Notes under the pieces: model-generated
The model's input: only the letters and a program-made list of their open reading frames with translations
The model's database searches: none
What the model was told of the DNA's origin: nothing
Part shown: piece by piece, positions 53,044-61,021 of the stretch
Layout of the letters: the number at the start of each line of letters is the position of its first letter
Position numbering within the stretch: position 1 is the first letter of the stretch
Assembly (NCBI RefSeq): GCF_049747295.1
Contig: NZ_JBMHJM010000001.1
Span: 2,232,001 to 2,296,000 of the forward strand
Origin: Afipia sp049747295
GTDB lineage: Bacteria; Pseudomonadota; Alphaproteobacteria; Rhizobiales; Xanthobacteraceae
Direction of reading: 5' to 3'
Length of the DNA stretch: 64,000 nt
Program-made: the position numbers and the translations under genes

Positions 53044-53715
53044 CTAGCCAGGATCAAGCGTCAGATCGCAATAGGCGTAGCCATCGCGCTGAACGACTTC
53101 GCCGGCCGTCACAGCAATGCGGCGCGACAACATCGGTCCGGCGACGACACAGGTGTGAAATTCACCGTTTTCCCCGCAGGGATCGACGCCCGCGGGCAAG
53201 TCCGCCAACAGTGACTCGTCGAACGTCCGTCCCGCGAAGGATGCAGGCAATTTCGCAAGATCGACCGTTGCGATATACGCTTCCAGTCCGCTTGCGATCA
53301 TGTCGCGCGCGAGCTGCGCCGTGGGACGGCCCCAGAGCGGGAACACCGGCGTGATTCCGGTGCCGGCGAGTTTGGCTTCGCGATAAGCGCGGATGTCTTC
53401 GAGAAACAAATCACCGAAGATCATGTGCGTGACGCCGCCAGCCTTCGCCTGCACCAGCGCCTCGCCCATGCGCAGCTCATAGATTTCGTTGGGGCAGGGA
53501 TAAGGGATCGGCACAATCTGGGGCGGCAATTGTGCGGCGTCCAGCTGAGCCTGGAGAATTTCATCCCGCACGCCATGGATGGACACCCGGCTGAACGTCT
53601 CGGTCACAGTTGTCAGCGCACCGACAACTTCAAATTCTTTCGACGCACGAATCTGGTGGAGTGCGAACGCGCTGTCCTTGCCGCTCGACCACGACATCAA
53701 AGCTTTCTTGTGCAT
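53044..53715 (-). CDS. Dph6-related ATP pyrophosphatase (adenine nucleotide alpha hydrolase-like)
   Basis: 223 aa of the PP-loop superfamily: ALMSWSSGKDSAFALHQI near the N-terminus holds the SGxKDS pyrophosphatase motif. The following TTVTETFSRVSIHGVRDEIL, GDLFLEDIRAYREAKL and the C-terminal VDPCGENGEFHTCVVAGP (conserved Cys and EFHT) are the DUF71/Dph6 signature. Eukaryotic Dph6 amidates diphthine, but bacteria lack diphthamide, so the bacterial substrate is unknown. It is downstream of the amine oxidase gene by six bases, suggesting co-transcription. Confidence 0.88.
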   Translation of the reverse strand: MHKKALMSWSSGKDSAFALHQIRASKEFEVVGALTTVTETFSRVSIHGVRDEILQAQLDAAQLPPQIVPIPYPCPNEIYELRMGEALVQAKAGGVTHMIFGDLFLEDIRAYREAKLAGTGITPVFPLWGRPTAQLARDMIASGLEAYIATVDLAKLPASFAGRTFDESLLADLPAGVDPCGENGEFHTCVVAGPMLSRRIAVTAGEVVQRDGYAYCDLTLDPG

Positions 53716-53721
53716 GATTGA

Positions 53722-55164
53722 TCAGTTTCGCGGCCAAAATAGACTGCGCGGTGCGGGCGCCTGAGCCTCCGCGGCCGCACGCGAGGTCCTGCGAGTCTTT
53801 TTTGCTGGACGCTCAGCGACCGGACTCTCCTTCTGACCACCCAGCTTGCGTAGCGCGGCCTCTCCCGCGCGCTCGCCGCTTTCCCAGGCCCCGTTCACCG
53901 TGCCCCACTGCGTTTCGTGCGCGGCCTCGCCGGCGAAGAACAAGCTACCCAGCGGCTCCATCAAAATTTTTCGCGCGGGCTGCCCGCCCGGAGATGCCGC
54001 GGACATTGCGCCCAGCACATACGGCATGTCGTTCCAGCGGGTCGCGGTCTTGCGTTTGATATTTTTGGTAAAGTTGCTGCCGAACAGTTTCGTCAGCCAT
54101 TCGACCCCGAATGCCACCATCGTGGCTTCACCGCGTGCCGACATTTCGGCCCCAAAGGAGCCGGCGATATCGATCTGGCACAGCGATGAGCCGCCGAGAT
54201 TTGCCAGCAACAATCCGGTGCGACCATCGGTACTCTGCTCGATCAACACATCGTCACGCGCCAGCTCCAGCGGATTGCCCGGCAATTCCAGCGCAATATG
54301 ATCATAACTTCCCAGATCCAGTTTGGAGATTGCATCCTGCTGGCGCTTGGGCAGCTCAGGTGAAAACTTGATCTTGGACAGCAACACATTGGTCGACGCC
54401 GTGACGATGACGGCTTTCGCGGTGATCTTGCCGGCTGGTGTCTCAACCTGAGCGTCGCGTCCGCTCCATGCGATGCGCGTCACCGGCGTGGATAGCAGCA
54501 CCGGCAACTGCGCGCCGAGCTTTCCGATCAACGTTCCCAGTCCCTGACGACACGCCAAAGGCGCGTCGCGCGGAGCCATGGCAACGAAATCAAGCGCGGA
54601 GAGATCCTGAAGATCCTTGCCGGTGGCACGGGCGCCGAGCAGGAATTCCGCCGCTCCGGTCCACTCACGCAAATCCTTCGGCAAAGCCGTGGCAGCGGCC
54701 ATGTCCGGCTTACCGCGAACAGTGTCGCTTATCGCGCGATTGGCACGAACCAGCGTCACCAGAAAGTCTTCCATTTCACTTGCGCGAGCATTGCGGCGGC
54801 CAATGCGAACACGCTGGCCGCGCGGCGCGGGATACATATCGACGCCGGCACCACGGGCGAGCTTCGCCACCGGGCTGCTGTCGGCGCCGTAGAGCCAGCG
54901 GGCGCCGCGGTCGAACGGGACATCGAATGCCGTGTTGTCGGTGATGCAGCGTCCGCCGATGGCGTCCGAGGCCTCGATCACGACGACCTTCCGGTTGGCG
55001 GCGGCAATGCGCCGCGCGGCAGCGATACCGGCCACACCCGCGCCGATGACAACCACGTCGGCATCGCGCGGCGGAGGTGCGGCATAGACGCGCCCAGCGA
55101 CTGCCGGCAGCACAGCGACCGCTGCTGCCGAAGCGCCTAAGAAGTCGCGCCGCGTGATTGTCAT
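53722..55164 (-). CDS. Tat-exported FAD-dependent amine oxidase
   Basis: 480 aa. The twin-arginine signal is MTITRRDFLGASAAAVAVLP, with cleavage after about residue 28. The FAD-binding motif VVVIGAGVAGIAAARRIAAANRKVVVIEA follows, then GGRCITDNTAFDVPFDRGARWL, and a C-terminal FAD-binding FFAGEAAHETQWGTVNGAWESGERA, as in flavin monoamine oxidases. It presumably oxidises an amine or polyamine in the periplasm, producing hydrogen peroxide. The C-terminal 30 residues are basic and Ala/Pro-rich. A start 72 bases upstream was rejected because it would place the Tat signal internally. Confidence 0.9.
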   Translation of the reverse strand: MTITRRDFLGASAAAVAVLPAVAGRVYAAPPPRDADVVVIGAGVAGIAAARRIAAANRKVVVIEASDAIGGRCITDNTAFDVPFDRGARWLYGADSSPVAKLARGAGVDMYPAPRGQRVRIGRRNARASEMEDFLVTLVRANRAISDTVRGKPDMAAATALPKDLREWTGAAEFLLGARATGKDLQDLSALDFVAMAPRDAPLACRQGLGTLIGKLGAQLPVLLSTPVTRIAWSGRDAQVETPAGKITAKAVIVTASTNVLLSKIKFSPELPKRQQDAISKLDLGSYDHIALELPGNPLELARDDVLIEQSTDGRTGLLLANLGGSSLCQIDIAGSFGAEMSARGEATMVAFGVEWLTKLFGSNFTKNIKRKTATRWNDMPYVLGAMSAASPGGQPARKILMEPLGSLFFAGEAAHETQWGTVNGAWESGERAGEAALRKLGGQKESPVAERPAKKTRRTSRAAAEAQAPAPRSLFWPRN

Positions 55165-55352
55165 GTCATGGTTTCCAAATCTCGACCGAATAGCGGAACA
55201 TCTCAAGAACTTGCCGCATCGGAGGCCCCGCAGCAACGATCATGGTGAACATCCCATTATCGATCATTTTGCGCCATGAACTAAATCGAAATTGGTTTCG
55301 ACCAAGATGAGCCAACAAGAAAGCGGCCAGAATGCGCCGCTCGGGGGCTTCC

Positions 55353-56225
55353 ATGGGCATCATGCTCGATACGGTCGGCAAAGTTATCGCCAAGTACCTT
55401 CAGAAAGAGGTGCCCGGCTATGAACCGTTCACGCCAAGCGATCCGGAGCGCCTGCGCGACCTGATGGAGCCCGGCGACGTGTTGCTGGTGGAAGGCAATA
55501 GCCGCATCTCCGGCATCATCAAATATCTCACACAATCAACCTGGTCGCATGCGGCACTCTATGTCGGCCCCGTTGCGGGTGCGACGGAACCCGACGGTGA
55601 GCCGCATGTGCTGGTTGAGGCCTATATTGGCGAAGGCGTCACGACCGCGCCGCTGTCGCGATATTTCTCGTATCACACCCGAGTCTGCCGCCCGGTCGGT
55701 CTGTCATACGAAGACCGCACCACCGTATGTCGCTACGCCATCAACCGCGTCGGCTTCGGTTACGACACGAAGAACATCATCGACCTGATGCGCTACCTCA
55801 TCCCGTTGCCGCTGCCGCAGCGCTGGCGGCGCCGGATGATTTCGCTGGGCTCGGGCGATCCGACCAAGATCATCTGCTCCGCGCTGATTGCACAGGCGTT
55901 CGGCGCCGTGCGTTATCCCATCCTGCCGAAGATCACACAGGCTGCGAGCCGCCAGGCCAAGGAAGAAATCCTGCACATTCGCGACTCGTCGCTCTATATG
56001 CCCCGGGACTTCGACATTTCTCCCTATTTCGAGATCGTCAAACCGACCATCGTCCGCGGCTTTGACTACACGGCGCTGCATTGGGCCGACACGACGAAGC
56101 CGTCCCCGGAGGTGACGGGCGAACCGGATCCCTTTCCGGAAGGCATCTTCGAGGCGCCCGATGCCACTCTAGTTCCGTCGATCGAACCGCTGACAAATCA
56201 GACTCCGGCACGCGAGGCCGCCTGA
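55353..56225 (+). CDS. YiiX-like permuted papain-fold hydrolase
   Basis: About 290 aa. LMEPGDVLLVEGNSRISGIIKYLTQSTWSHAALYVG supplies the histidine of a circularly permuted NlpC/P60 fold, and TKIICSALIAQAFGAVRYPI the catalytic cysteine, the order seen in YiiX/YebB proteins. These cleave peptide or amide bonds in cell-wall or lipid substrates; the actual substrate is unknown. No signal peptide is apparent. The start at 55353 (after GGGGG) was chosen; an ATG 21 bases upstream is also possible. Confidence 0.82.
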   Translation: MGIMLDTVGKVIAKYLQKEVPGYEPFTPSDPERLRDLMEPGDVLLVEGNSRISGIIKYLTQSTWSHAALYVGPVAGATEPDGEPHVLVEAYIGEGVTTAPLSRYFSYHTRVCRPVGLSYEDRTTVCRYAINRVGFGYDTKNIIDLMRYLIPLPLPQRWRRRMISLGSGDPTKIICSALIAQAFGAVRYPILPKITQAASRQAKEEILHIRDSSLYMPRDFDISPYFEIVKPTIVRGFDYTALHWADTTKPSPEVTGEPDPFPEGIFEAPDATLVPSIEPLTNQTPAREAA

Positions 56226-56261
56226 GCCGACTCCATCGCGACGCAACGGCTCCAAACCGAC

Positions 56262-58361
56262 TCACACAAACCAAAAGTGGTCGGCTCCAACGTGGGCCAA
56301 CGTCGTGTTCTGGATGTCGATCGCGTTATGTGCATCGAGCGTGATGACCACATCGCTGCCCACCTGGGCCATATGTGCGTGCACATCATTGAAATCGGCG
56401 AACACTGACTTGCTGAACTGGATGACATCCTTGGCCGCGGCCCCATCGTCAAACTGGGCGATGACGTCGTGACCGAAATTTGGCGTGAAGACAAACGTAT
56501 CGCTGCCGGCGCCGCCGTGCAGATAATCGTTTCCGGCACCGCCCTTCAAAACATCATTGCCGTTATCTCCCGAGAGATTGTCGTTGCCTGAACCGCCATA
56601 GAGCTGGTCGTTGCCATCGCCGCCAAACATTCTTGCGGTCCGCGCGCCGCCCTCGAGCTTGTCCTGGCCGGCTCCGCCGGACATGAGATCCTTCCCGCCG
56701 CCGCCGATGAGGTGATCGTTACCATCGTCCCCGTATAGCTGATCGTTTCCGGTTCCGCCGGTGATGAGGTCGTTGCCCGCACCGCCGTGAATCACATTAT
56801 TGCCTGGCCCGCCATCAAGCGTATCGTCGTCAGTCGCGGATCCAAAGAACAGGTCCTGATGGCTGCCCGTGTCGTAGTGAATCGACTTGTTCTGGTAGAG
56901 ATTCCACGTGCCCGGCGAACTTGGATTGTCGGCGCCTGCAGCGGTGAGATGCTCGCCGTTGACCGCAATATCCTTGATGTAGAGATTGCGGTCGCCGCCG
57001 CCAGTGATTGCATCATTGATAAATGCGAAATCCAGGCTCGCCACTTTCTCAGGATTGGCGAAAGTGAAGCTATAGGTCTGATACTGAGACGGCGTCGAGG
57101 CCGAATGAAACTCGACCGTTGCGCCGACCTGCTCGCCATTGACCAGCACCTGCATCTTCGCGCCAACGCCATCGACCACCGGGCTGTAGCCCGTGACGGT
57201 GATGGTGGTGTTTGCGAGCGGCGAAATCGCATCGGGGCCGCCGATGATGTGATCGTCACCCGCACCGCCGCGGATGACGTCATTACCTGCGCCGCCTGAC
57301 AGCGTGTCGTTGCCACCGCCGACATCGATCAGATCCGCCGCAGGGGATCCGGTGAGGTGCAAAGCCGGTGGCGTATGCTGTCCATTGAACCATTCGGTGA
57401 TGAGATGCTCGGCCGGTTTTCCCATCGGAGAATATCCGGTCGGCGAATAAGTGTTATTGGGATCCCAATCCCAGATATGCGCTCCCTTGAACCAACTGCC
57501 GCCCTCCGAACTCCACACCTGAAAGAACGCATTGAAGGCGTCGTACTGCTCCTGCACATCCGGCGTATTGCTCCCGCCGCCTCCGCCGGGCGCAATGTTG
57601 GTGCCGTCGACGCTGCGATAGCCGGTCTCGGTCAGCAACACCGGCTTGTTGTGTTCGACGGCGAGAGAATGCAGGAAATCCACTGGCGACTCATGGTCCA
57701 TCGCCGCTGCCCAATAGTCGTCGGTGGACACGCTGTTCCACGCGGTCACCATCTCGCTCACGGTCGGATCGGTTTTGGTCGTGAGCGGCGGATAGGCATT
57801 GACGCCGATGTCATCGACCTTGTCCCAGAAGCTGACATGGCTCGCTTCGTCGGTTGCAGCCGCATAGGTGAGATCGCCGTGATAGACCGAGCGGATGGAG
57901 TCGATCAGATCGACCCAATGATCGCGGTATTGCGCGCCGGAGAGCTTGCTGAGCTCGTTGCCGATCGAAAGCATCTCCACATGGTTCTGCTCGGCAACCC
58001 GTGCGAGATCGAGCATTTCCGCCTTGTAGGATGCAAAGAACGCATCAACGTTGCTGGGTGTGAGCTGCCCCTGATTGGTTCCATCAAGGCCGGTGAGCAT
58101 CGGCTTGAGCAAGACTGACAGCCCAAGATTGTGCGCATCTGTGATCGTTGCAGCGATGTTGGCGTCGCTTTCGGTCTTGCCGGCATCGGCGATGACGCTG
58201 TTTGAGTTCTTTCCACCTGTAAACAATCGCGGCGCAATTGATATCGAGTTAGCGTGGGTTGCCGCCAGACCCTCCATTGCATCGTGTGCGGAGCTGGTGC
58301 GGAATTCGCCGTTATAGTCGGATTTGAAGCCAAATCCCTGAATGTCGAAAACACCTGCCAT
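56262..58361 (-). CDS. Secreted glycosidase with CBM and RTX repeats
   Basis: 699 aa. Residues 1-330 form a clan GH-A TIM barrel resembling GH113: acid/base in LSIGNELS (Glu136), nucleophile in LLTETGY (Glu245), plus HIWDWDPNN. Residues 340-375 and about 505-640 hold RTX nonapeptides (GGxGNDxLx, calcium-binding). Between them (about 385-470) lies a xylan-binding-like Ca-dependent CBM with NDAITGGGDRNLYIKDIAV. No N-terminal signal peptide occurs, so type I secretion through the C-terminal region is likely. AAGGAG lies six bases before the start. No T1SS genes are nearby. Confidence 0.85.
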   Translation of the reverse strand: MAGVFDIQGFGFKSDYNGEFRTSSAHDAMEGLAATHANSISIAPRLFTGGKNSNSVIADAGKTESDANIAATITDAHNLGLSVLLKPMLTGLDGTNQGQLTPSNVDAFFASYKAEMLDLARVAEQNHVEMLSIGNELSKLSGAQYRDHWVDLIDSIRSVYHGDLTYAAATDEASHVSFWDKVDDIGVNAYPPLTTKTDPTVSEMVTAWNSVSTDDYWAAAMDHESPVDFLHSLAVEHNKPVLLTETGYRSVDGTNIAPGGGGGSNTPDVQEQYDAFNAFFQVWSSEGGSWFKGAHIWDWDPNNTYSPTGYSPMGKPAEHLITEWFNGQHTPPALHLTGSPAADLIDVGGGNDTLSGGAGNDVIRGGAGDDHIIGGPDAISPLANTTITVTGYSPVVDGVGAKMQVLVNGEQVGATVEFHSASTPSQYQTYSFTFANPEKVASLDFAFINDAITGGGDRNLYIKDIAVNGEHLTAAGADNPSSPGTWNLYQNKSIHYDTGSHQDLFFGSATDDDTLDGGPGNNVIHGGAGNDLITGGTGNDQLYGDDGNDHLIGGGGKDLMSGGAGQDKLEGGARTARMFGGDGNDQLYGGSGNDNLSGDNGNDVLKGGAGNDYLHGGAGSDTFVFTPNFGHDVIAQFDDGAAAKDVIQFSKSVFADFNDVHAHMAQVGSDVVITLDAHNAIDIQNTTLAHVGADHFWFV

Positions 58362-58626
58362 GACGGGCTCCTTGATTTGGAACGTTTCTTGGCGTGATGA
58401 CGCGCAGGTGAATGCGAGCTTGTTCAGCCGCAATTCATATGGATCGGTCAGAATGACGCCCCGCAGCGCGATGCAAGCATCGCCATGAGCAGATGTTGCG
58501 AATCCAATCCGTCAAAGATCGGCCCGCGCGATGACCAAACAATGATTTATGGCTGCAGCGATTCACACCTTTCGGCACCGCGAACAATTCGCCTCCAAAA
58601 TGAGTGCAAATGTCGCGATTTGCAGG

Positions 58627-58701
58627 CTAGTACCCGCTTTCCGAAGTTCGTAACACGTCGCAGCATCCGCTTTGCGAACTTCGGAAAGCAAAGGGTACTA
58701 G
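58627..58701. repeat. CTAG-ended palindromic repeat, copy D
   Basis: 75 bp, from CTAGTACCC to GGGTACTAG. The inner arm GCTTTCCGAAGTTCG recurs inverted as CGAACTTCGGAAAGC. A 4-base insertion unbalances the arms. It lies in the 58362-58854 gap between the divergent glycosidase and EI24 genes; the rest of that gap shows nothing recognisable. Confidence 0.85.
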
Positions 58702-58713
58702 CAACCTATGATT

Positions 58714-58790
58714 CTAGTACCGCTATCGATTTGAAGTCCCTGGACGAGATCGCCGCAACTGATACAGGGACTTCAAATCGGCGGTACTAG
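58714..58790. repeat. CTAG-ended palindromic repeat, copy E
   Basis: 77 bp, from CTAGTACCGC to GCGGTACTAG, with inner arm CGATTTGAAGTCCCTG repeated inverted. The stem is almost perfect apart from a 3-base insertion (TAT). It shares the outer CTAGTACC with copy D but has a different stem, 12 bases away in tandem. Confidence 0.85.
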
Positions 58791-58854
58791 CCCAATGCTT
58801 GCTGAAATCGGCCGCGGTATCTAACTCTCATGAGATTTTTGAGGAGGCAGAAGC

Positions 58855-59607
58855 ATGCTTGACGCCGCATTCAAGGCGTTGTCACAAATCCTGTCACCGC
58901 CGATGCGGGCGATCCTGTGGAAGTCGGTCGGCCTTGCATTGGTGCTGATCGTCGTCGTCGCAGTTCTGCTGCAGCGGCTGCTGAGCTGGCTCGCCGGATC
59001 GGGAGAAATCTGGGCCGAGACGATGCTTGGGCCCAATTTCCACACGCCGCTGAATATTTTGGCGTGGTTCATCTCGATTGCCGCCGGACTGGGCATCGTT
59101 GCCGGCGCCATATTTCTGATGCCGGCGATCACCTCGCTGGTCGCGAGTGTGTTTGTCGATGACGTCGCGGATGTCGTGGAGCGTGAGCATTACCCGGCAG
59201 AACGTCCCGGCATAGCACTTCCCGTTGGGCGCGCCATGATCGAGGGCTCGAAAACCGCGCTGCTGACCATTCTGGTCTACCTGCTTGCGCTGCCGTTTGT
59301 GTTCATCGCGGGCGCAGGCGTCATCGCATTCTTCATCGCGACCGCATGGCTATTGGGCCGCGAATATTTCGAGCTGGCGGCCATGCGCTTCCGCACACCG
59401 GACGAAGCCAAGTTGATGCGAAAGCAGAACGCCGCGACGGTGTTCACCGCAGGTCTGTTCATTGCGGCCTTCGTGTCGATACCGATCATCAATCTTGCGA
59501 CGCCGCTGTTCGGCATGGCCTTCATGGTGCACATGCACAAGCGGCTCTCGGGCCCACGGCCGGAACTGATCGAGCCCACCCGCAAAGCGGGCATTCCGAC
59601 GGCCTAG
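58855..59607 (+). CDS. EI24/CysZ-like membrane protein
   Basis: 250-aa inner-membrane protein of the EI24 domain family, with about four to five hydrophobic helices (SVGLALVLIVVVAVLLQRLL, FISIAAGLGIVAGAIFLMPAITSL, ILVYLLALPFVFIAGAGVIAFF, FTAGLFIAAFVSIPIINLATPLFGMAF). The segment GREYFELAAMRFRTPDEAKLMRKQN matches CysZ, a sulfate transporter in enterobacteria, but many members lack that link and no cys genes are nearby. GAGGAGG precedes the start. The TAG stop is the TAG of repeat copy B. Confidence 0.85.
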   Translation: MLDAAFKALSQILSPPMRAILWKSVGLALVLIVVVAVLLQRLLSWLAGSGEIWAETMLGPNFHTPLNILAWFISIAAGLGIVAGAIFLMPAITSLVASVFVDDVADVVEREHYPAERPGIALPVGRAMIEGSKTALLTILVYLLALPFVFIAGAGVIAFFIATAWLLGREYFELAAMRFRTPDEAKLMRKQNAATVFTAGLFIAAFVSIPIINLATPLFGMAFMVHMHKRLSGPRPELIEPTRKAGIPTA

Positions 59608-59644
59608 TGGTCCGTTCTAGCGAGCGTCAAATCCGCTCCACGAG
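59604..59644. repeat. CTAG-ended repeat, copy B (short form)
   Basis: 41 bp: CTAGTGGTCCGTTCTAGCGA, then GCGTCAAATCCGCTCCACGAG. The arms are related to copy A, but the central loop is missing and the right end is CGAG. It begins inside the stop codon of the EI24 gene and ends four bases before the nth stop. Confidence 0.65.
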
Positions 59645-59647
59645 CTG

Positions 59648-60424
59648 TCAGGCCGGAACTGTCTTTTCCGGCCAGCGGCAAAGATCGTTGATCAGACAGA
59701 CCTCGCACCGCGGCTTGCGCGCGACGCACGTGTAGCGCCCGTGCAAAATCAACCAGTGATGGGCGTGACGCTTGAACTCGGCCGGGATGATCTTGTCCAA
59801 TCCGAGTTCAACCTCCAGCGGGGTTTTTCCAGGCGCCAGACCTGTGCGGTTGCCGACGCGAAACAGATGGGTATCGACCGCGATGGTCGGCTCGCCAAAA
59901 GCGATATTGAGCACGACGTTGGCGGTCTTCCGTCCCACGCCCGGCAGCTTTTCCAGCTCCTCGCGTGAGCGCGGCACCTCACCGCCATGGTTTGCGATCA
60001 ACTGCTCTGAAAGACCGATGACGTTCTTGGCCTTGGTGCGATAAAGCCCAATGGTCTTGATGTACTCGCGCAGCTTCTCCTCGCCGAGCGCCACCATTTT
60101 TTGCGGCGTATCGGCGACAGGGAACAGATGCCGGGTCGCCTTGTTGACACCGACGTCGGTCGCCTGCGCGGACAGCGCCACTGCAACCAACAGGGTGTAG
60201 GGGTTGAGATGCTCGAGTTCGCCCTTCGGCTCCGGATTGGCCTTGCTGAAGCGGCTGAAGGCCTCGTGAACTTCTACCCGCGTCCAAGGTTTTATCTTGG
60301 AGCTTTTAGTTCTGGAAGTCTTGCTTGCCTTGGGCCGCGCAGCCTTCACCGGCCGCTTTGCGGCTTTGGCGGCGAGAGGTTTCGAGGGAGCTTTTGAACG
60401 GGACGTGATGGTCTTTTTTGCCAT
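59648..60424 (-). CDS. nth: Endonuclease III
   Basis: Nth (258 aa) removes oxidised pyrimidines and nicks the abasic site. The HhH motif LEKLPGVGRKTANVVLNIAFG carries the catalytic Lys, and PTIAVDTHLFRVGNRTG the Asp. The [4Fe-4S] loop CVARKPRCEVCLINDLC has the C-x6-C-x2-C-x5-C spacing. A Lys/Ala/Ser-rich N-terminal tail of about 45 residues (MAKKTITSRSKAPSK) is longer than in E. coli and is probably disordered. It is divergent from the DUF2244 gene with only 22 bases between. Confidence 0.96.
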   Translation of the reverse strand: MAKKTITSRSKAPSKPLAAKAAKRPVKAARPKASKTSRTKSSKIKPWTRVEVHEAFSRFSKANPEPKGELEHLNPYTLLVAVALSAQATDVGVNKATRHLFPVADTPQKMVALGEEKLREYIKTIGLYRTKAKNVIGLSEQLIANHGGEVPRSREELEKLPGVGRKTANVVLNIAFGEPTIAVDTHLFRVGNRTGLAPGKTPLEVELGLDKIIPAEFKRHAHHWLILHGRYTCVARKPRCEVCLINDLCRWPEKTVPA

Positions 60425-60446
60425 GATGCCGGTATAGTGAACCGCT

Positions 60447-60968
60447 ATGGACAACCGCAACGACTTTGATCCTCCGCTGCAGGACGCGCCGCTGTTTTCC
60501 GCGCGGCTGACGCCGCATCGGTCGCTCAGCCGCGGCGGCTTCCTGGCGCTGATGATTTTCCTCACCGCGGTCAGCTTCATCGCCGGCTTCGTGTTTCTGC
60601 TGATGGGCGCCTGGCCGGTGTTCGGATTCTTCGGCCTCGATGTGCTGATCGTGTATTGGGCCTTCCGCCTGAATTTCCGTCGCGCGGCCGCCACCGAAGA
60701 TATCGTCGTCACGCCGTACGAGCTGCGCGTCCGCCGCGTCAGCCACCGCGGCCATGTTGTCGAATGGACGCTCAATCCACTCTGGGTGCAGCTCGACAAA
60801 CAGGTTCACGAGGAGTTCGGAATCGAGAAGTTGTATCTGGTTTCACGAGGCCGGCGCCTGGTGGTCGGCAGCTTTCTCGGCCCTGAGGAGAAAGCTAGCT
60901 TTGCCAAGGCCTTAGGCGCAGCCCTCCAGACCGCAAAGCGTGGCCCTACTTATAATCCCGTGAGCTGA
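60447..60968 (+). CDS. DUF2244 family membrane protein
   Basis: 173 aa. Two hydrophobic helices (FLALMIFLTAVSFIAGFVFLL and WPVFGFFGLDVLIVYWAF) are followed by a soluble beta-rich domain (TPYELRVRRVSHRGHVVEWTLNPLWVQL) and ENKLYLVSRGRRLVVGSFLGPEEK-like closing strands. This is the DUF2244 layout. Its function is unknown. It is divergently arranged with nth, a pairing common in this group, so the promoters must overlap. Confidence 0.85.
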   Translation: MDNRNDFDPPLQDAPLFSARLTPHRSLSRGGFLALMIFLTAVSFIAGFVFLLMGAWPVFGFFGLDVLIVYWAFRLNFRRAAATEDIVVTPYELRVRRVSHRGHVVEWTLNPLWVQLDKQVHEEFGIEKLYLVSRGRRLVVGSFLGPEEKASFAKALGAALQTAKRGPTYNPVS

Positions 60969-61021
60969 ATCCGGTCAGAAATCGGGTGGTGGCCGGGGTA
61001 CACGCGGCTTACATCCGTCGT

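Noticed and set aside
56462..58262. RTX/GGxGxD tandem repeats considered as a nucleotide repeat or CRISPR-like array
   Set aside because: The periodicity is the nine-residue calcium-binding repeat of the encoded protein; units vary freely at the DNA level and lack spacers.
58855..59607. Naming the EI24 protein CysZ sulfate permease
   Set aside because: Domain similarity is general and no cysteine/sulfate genes are nearby, so a specific function is not supported.
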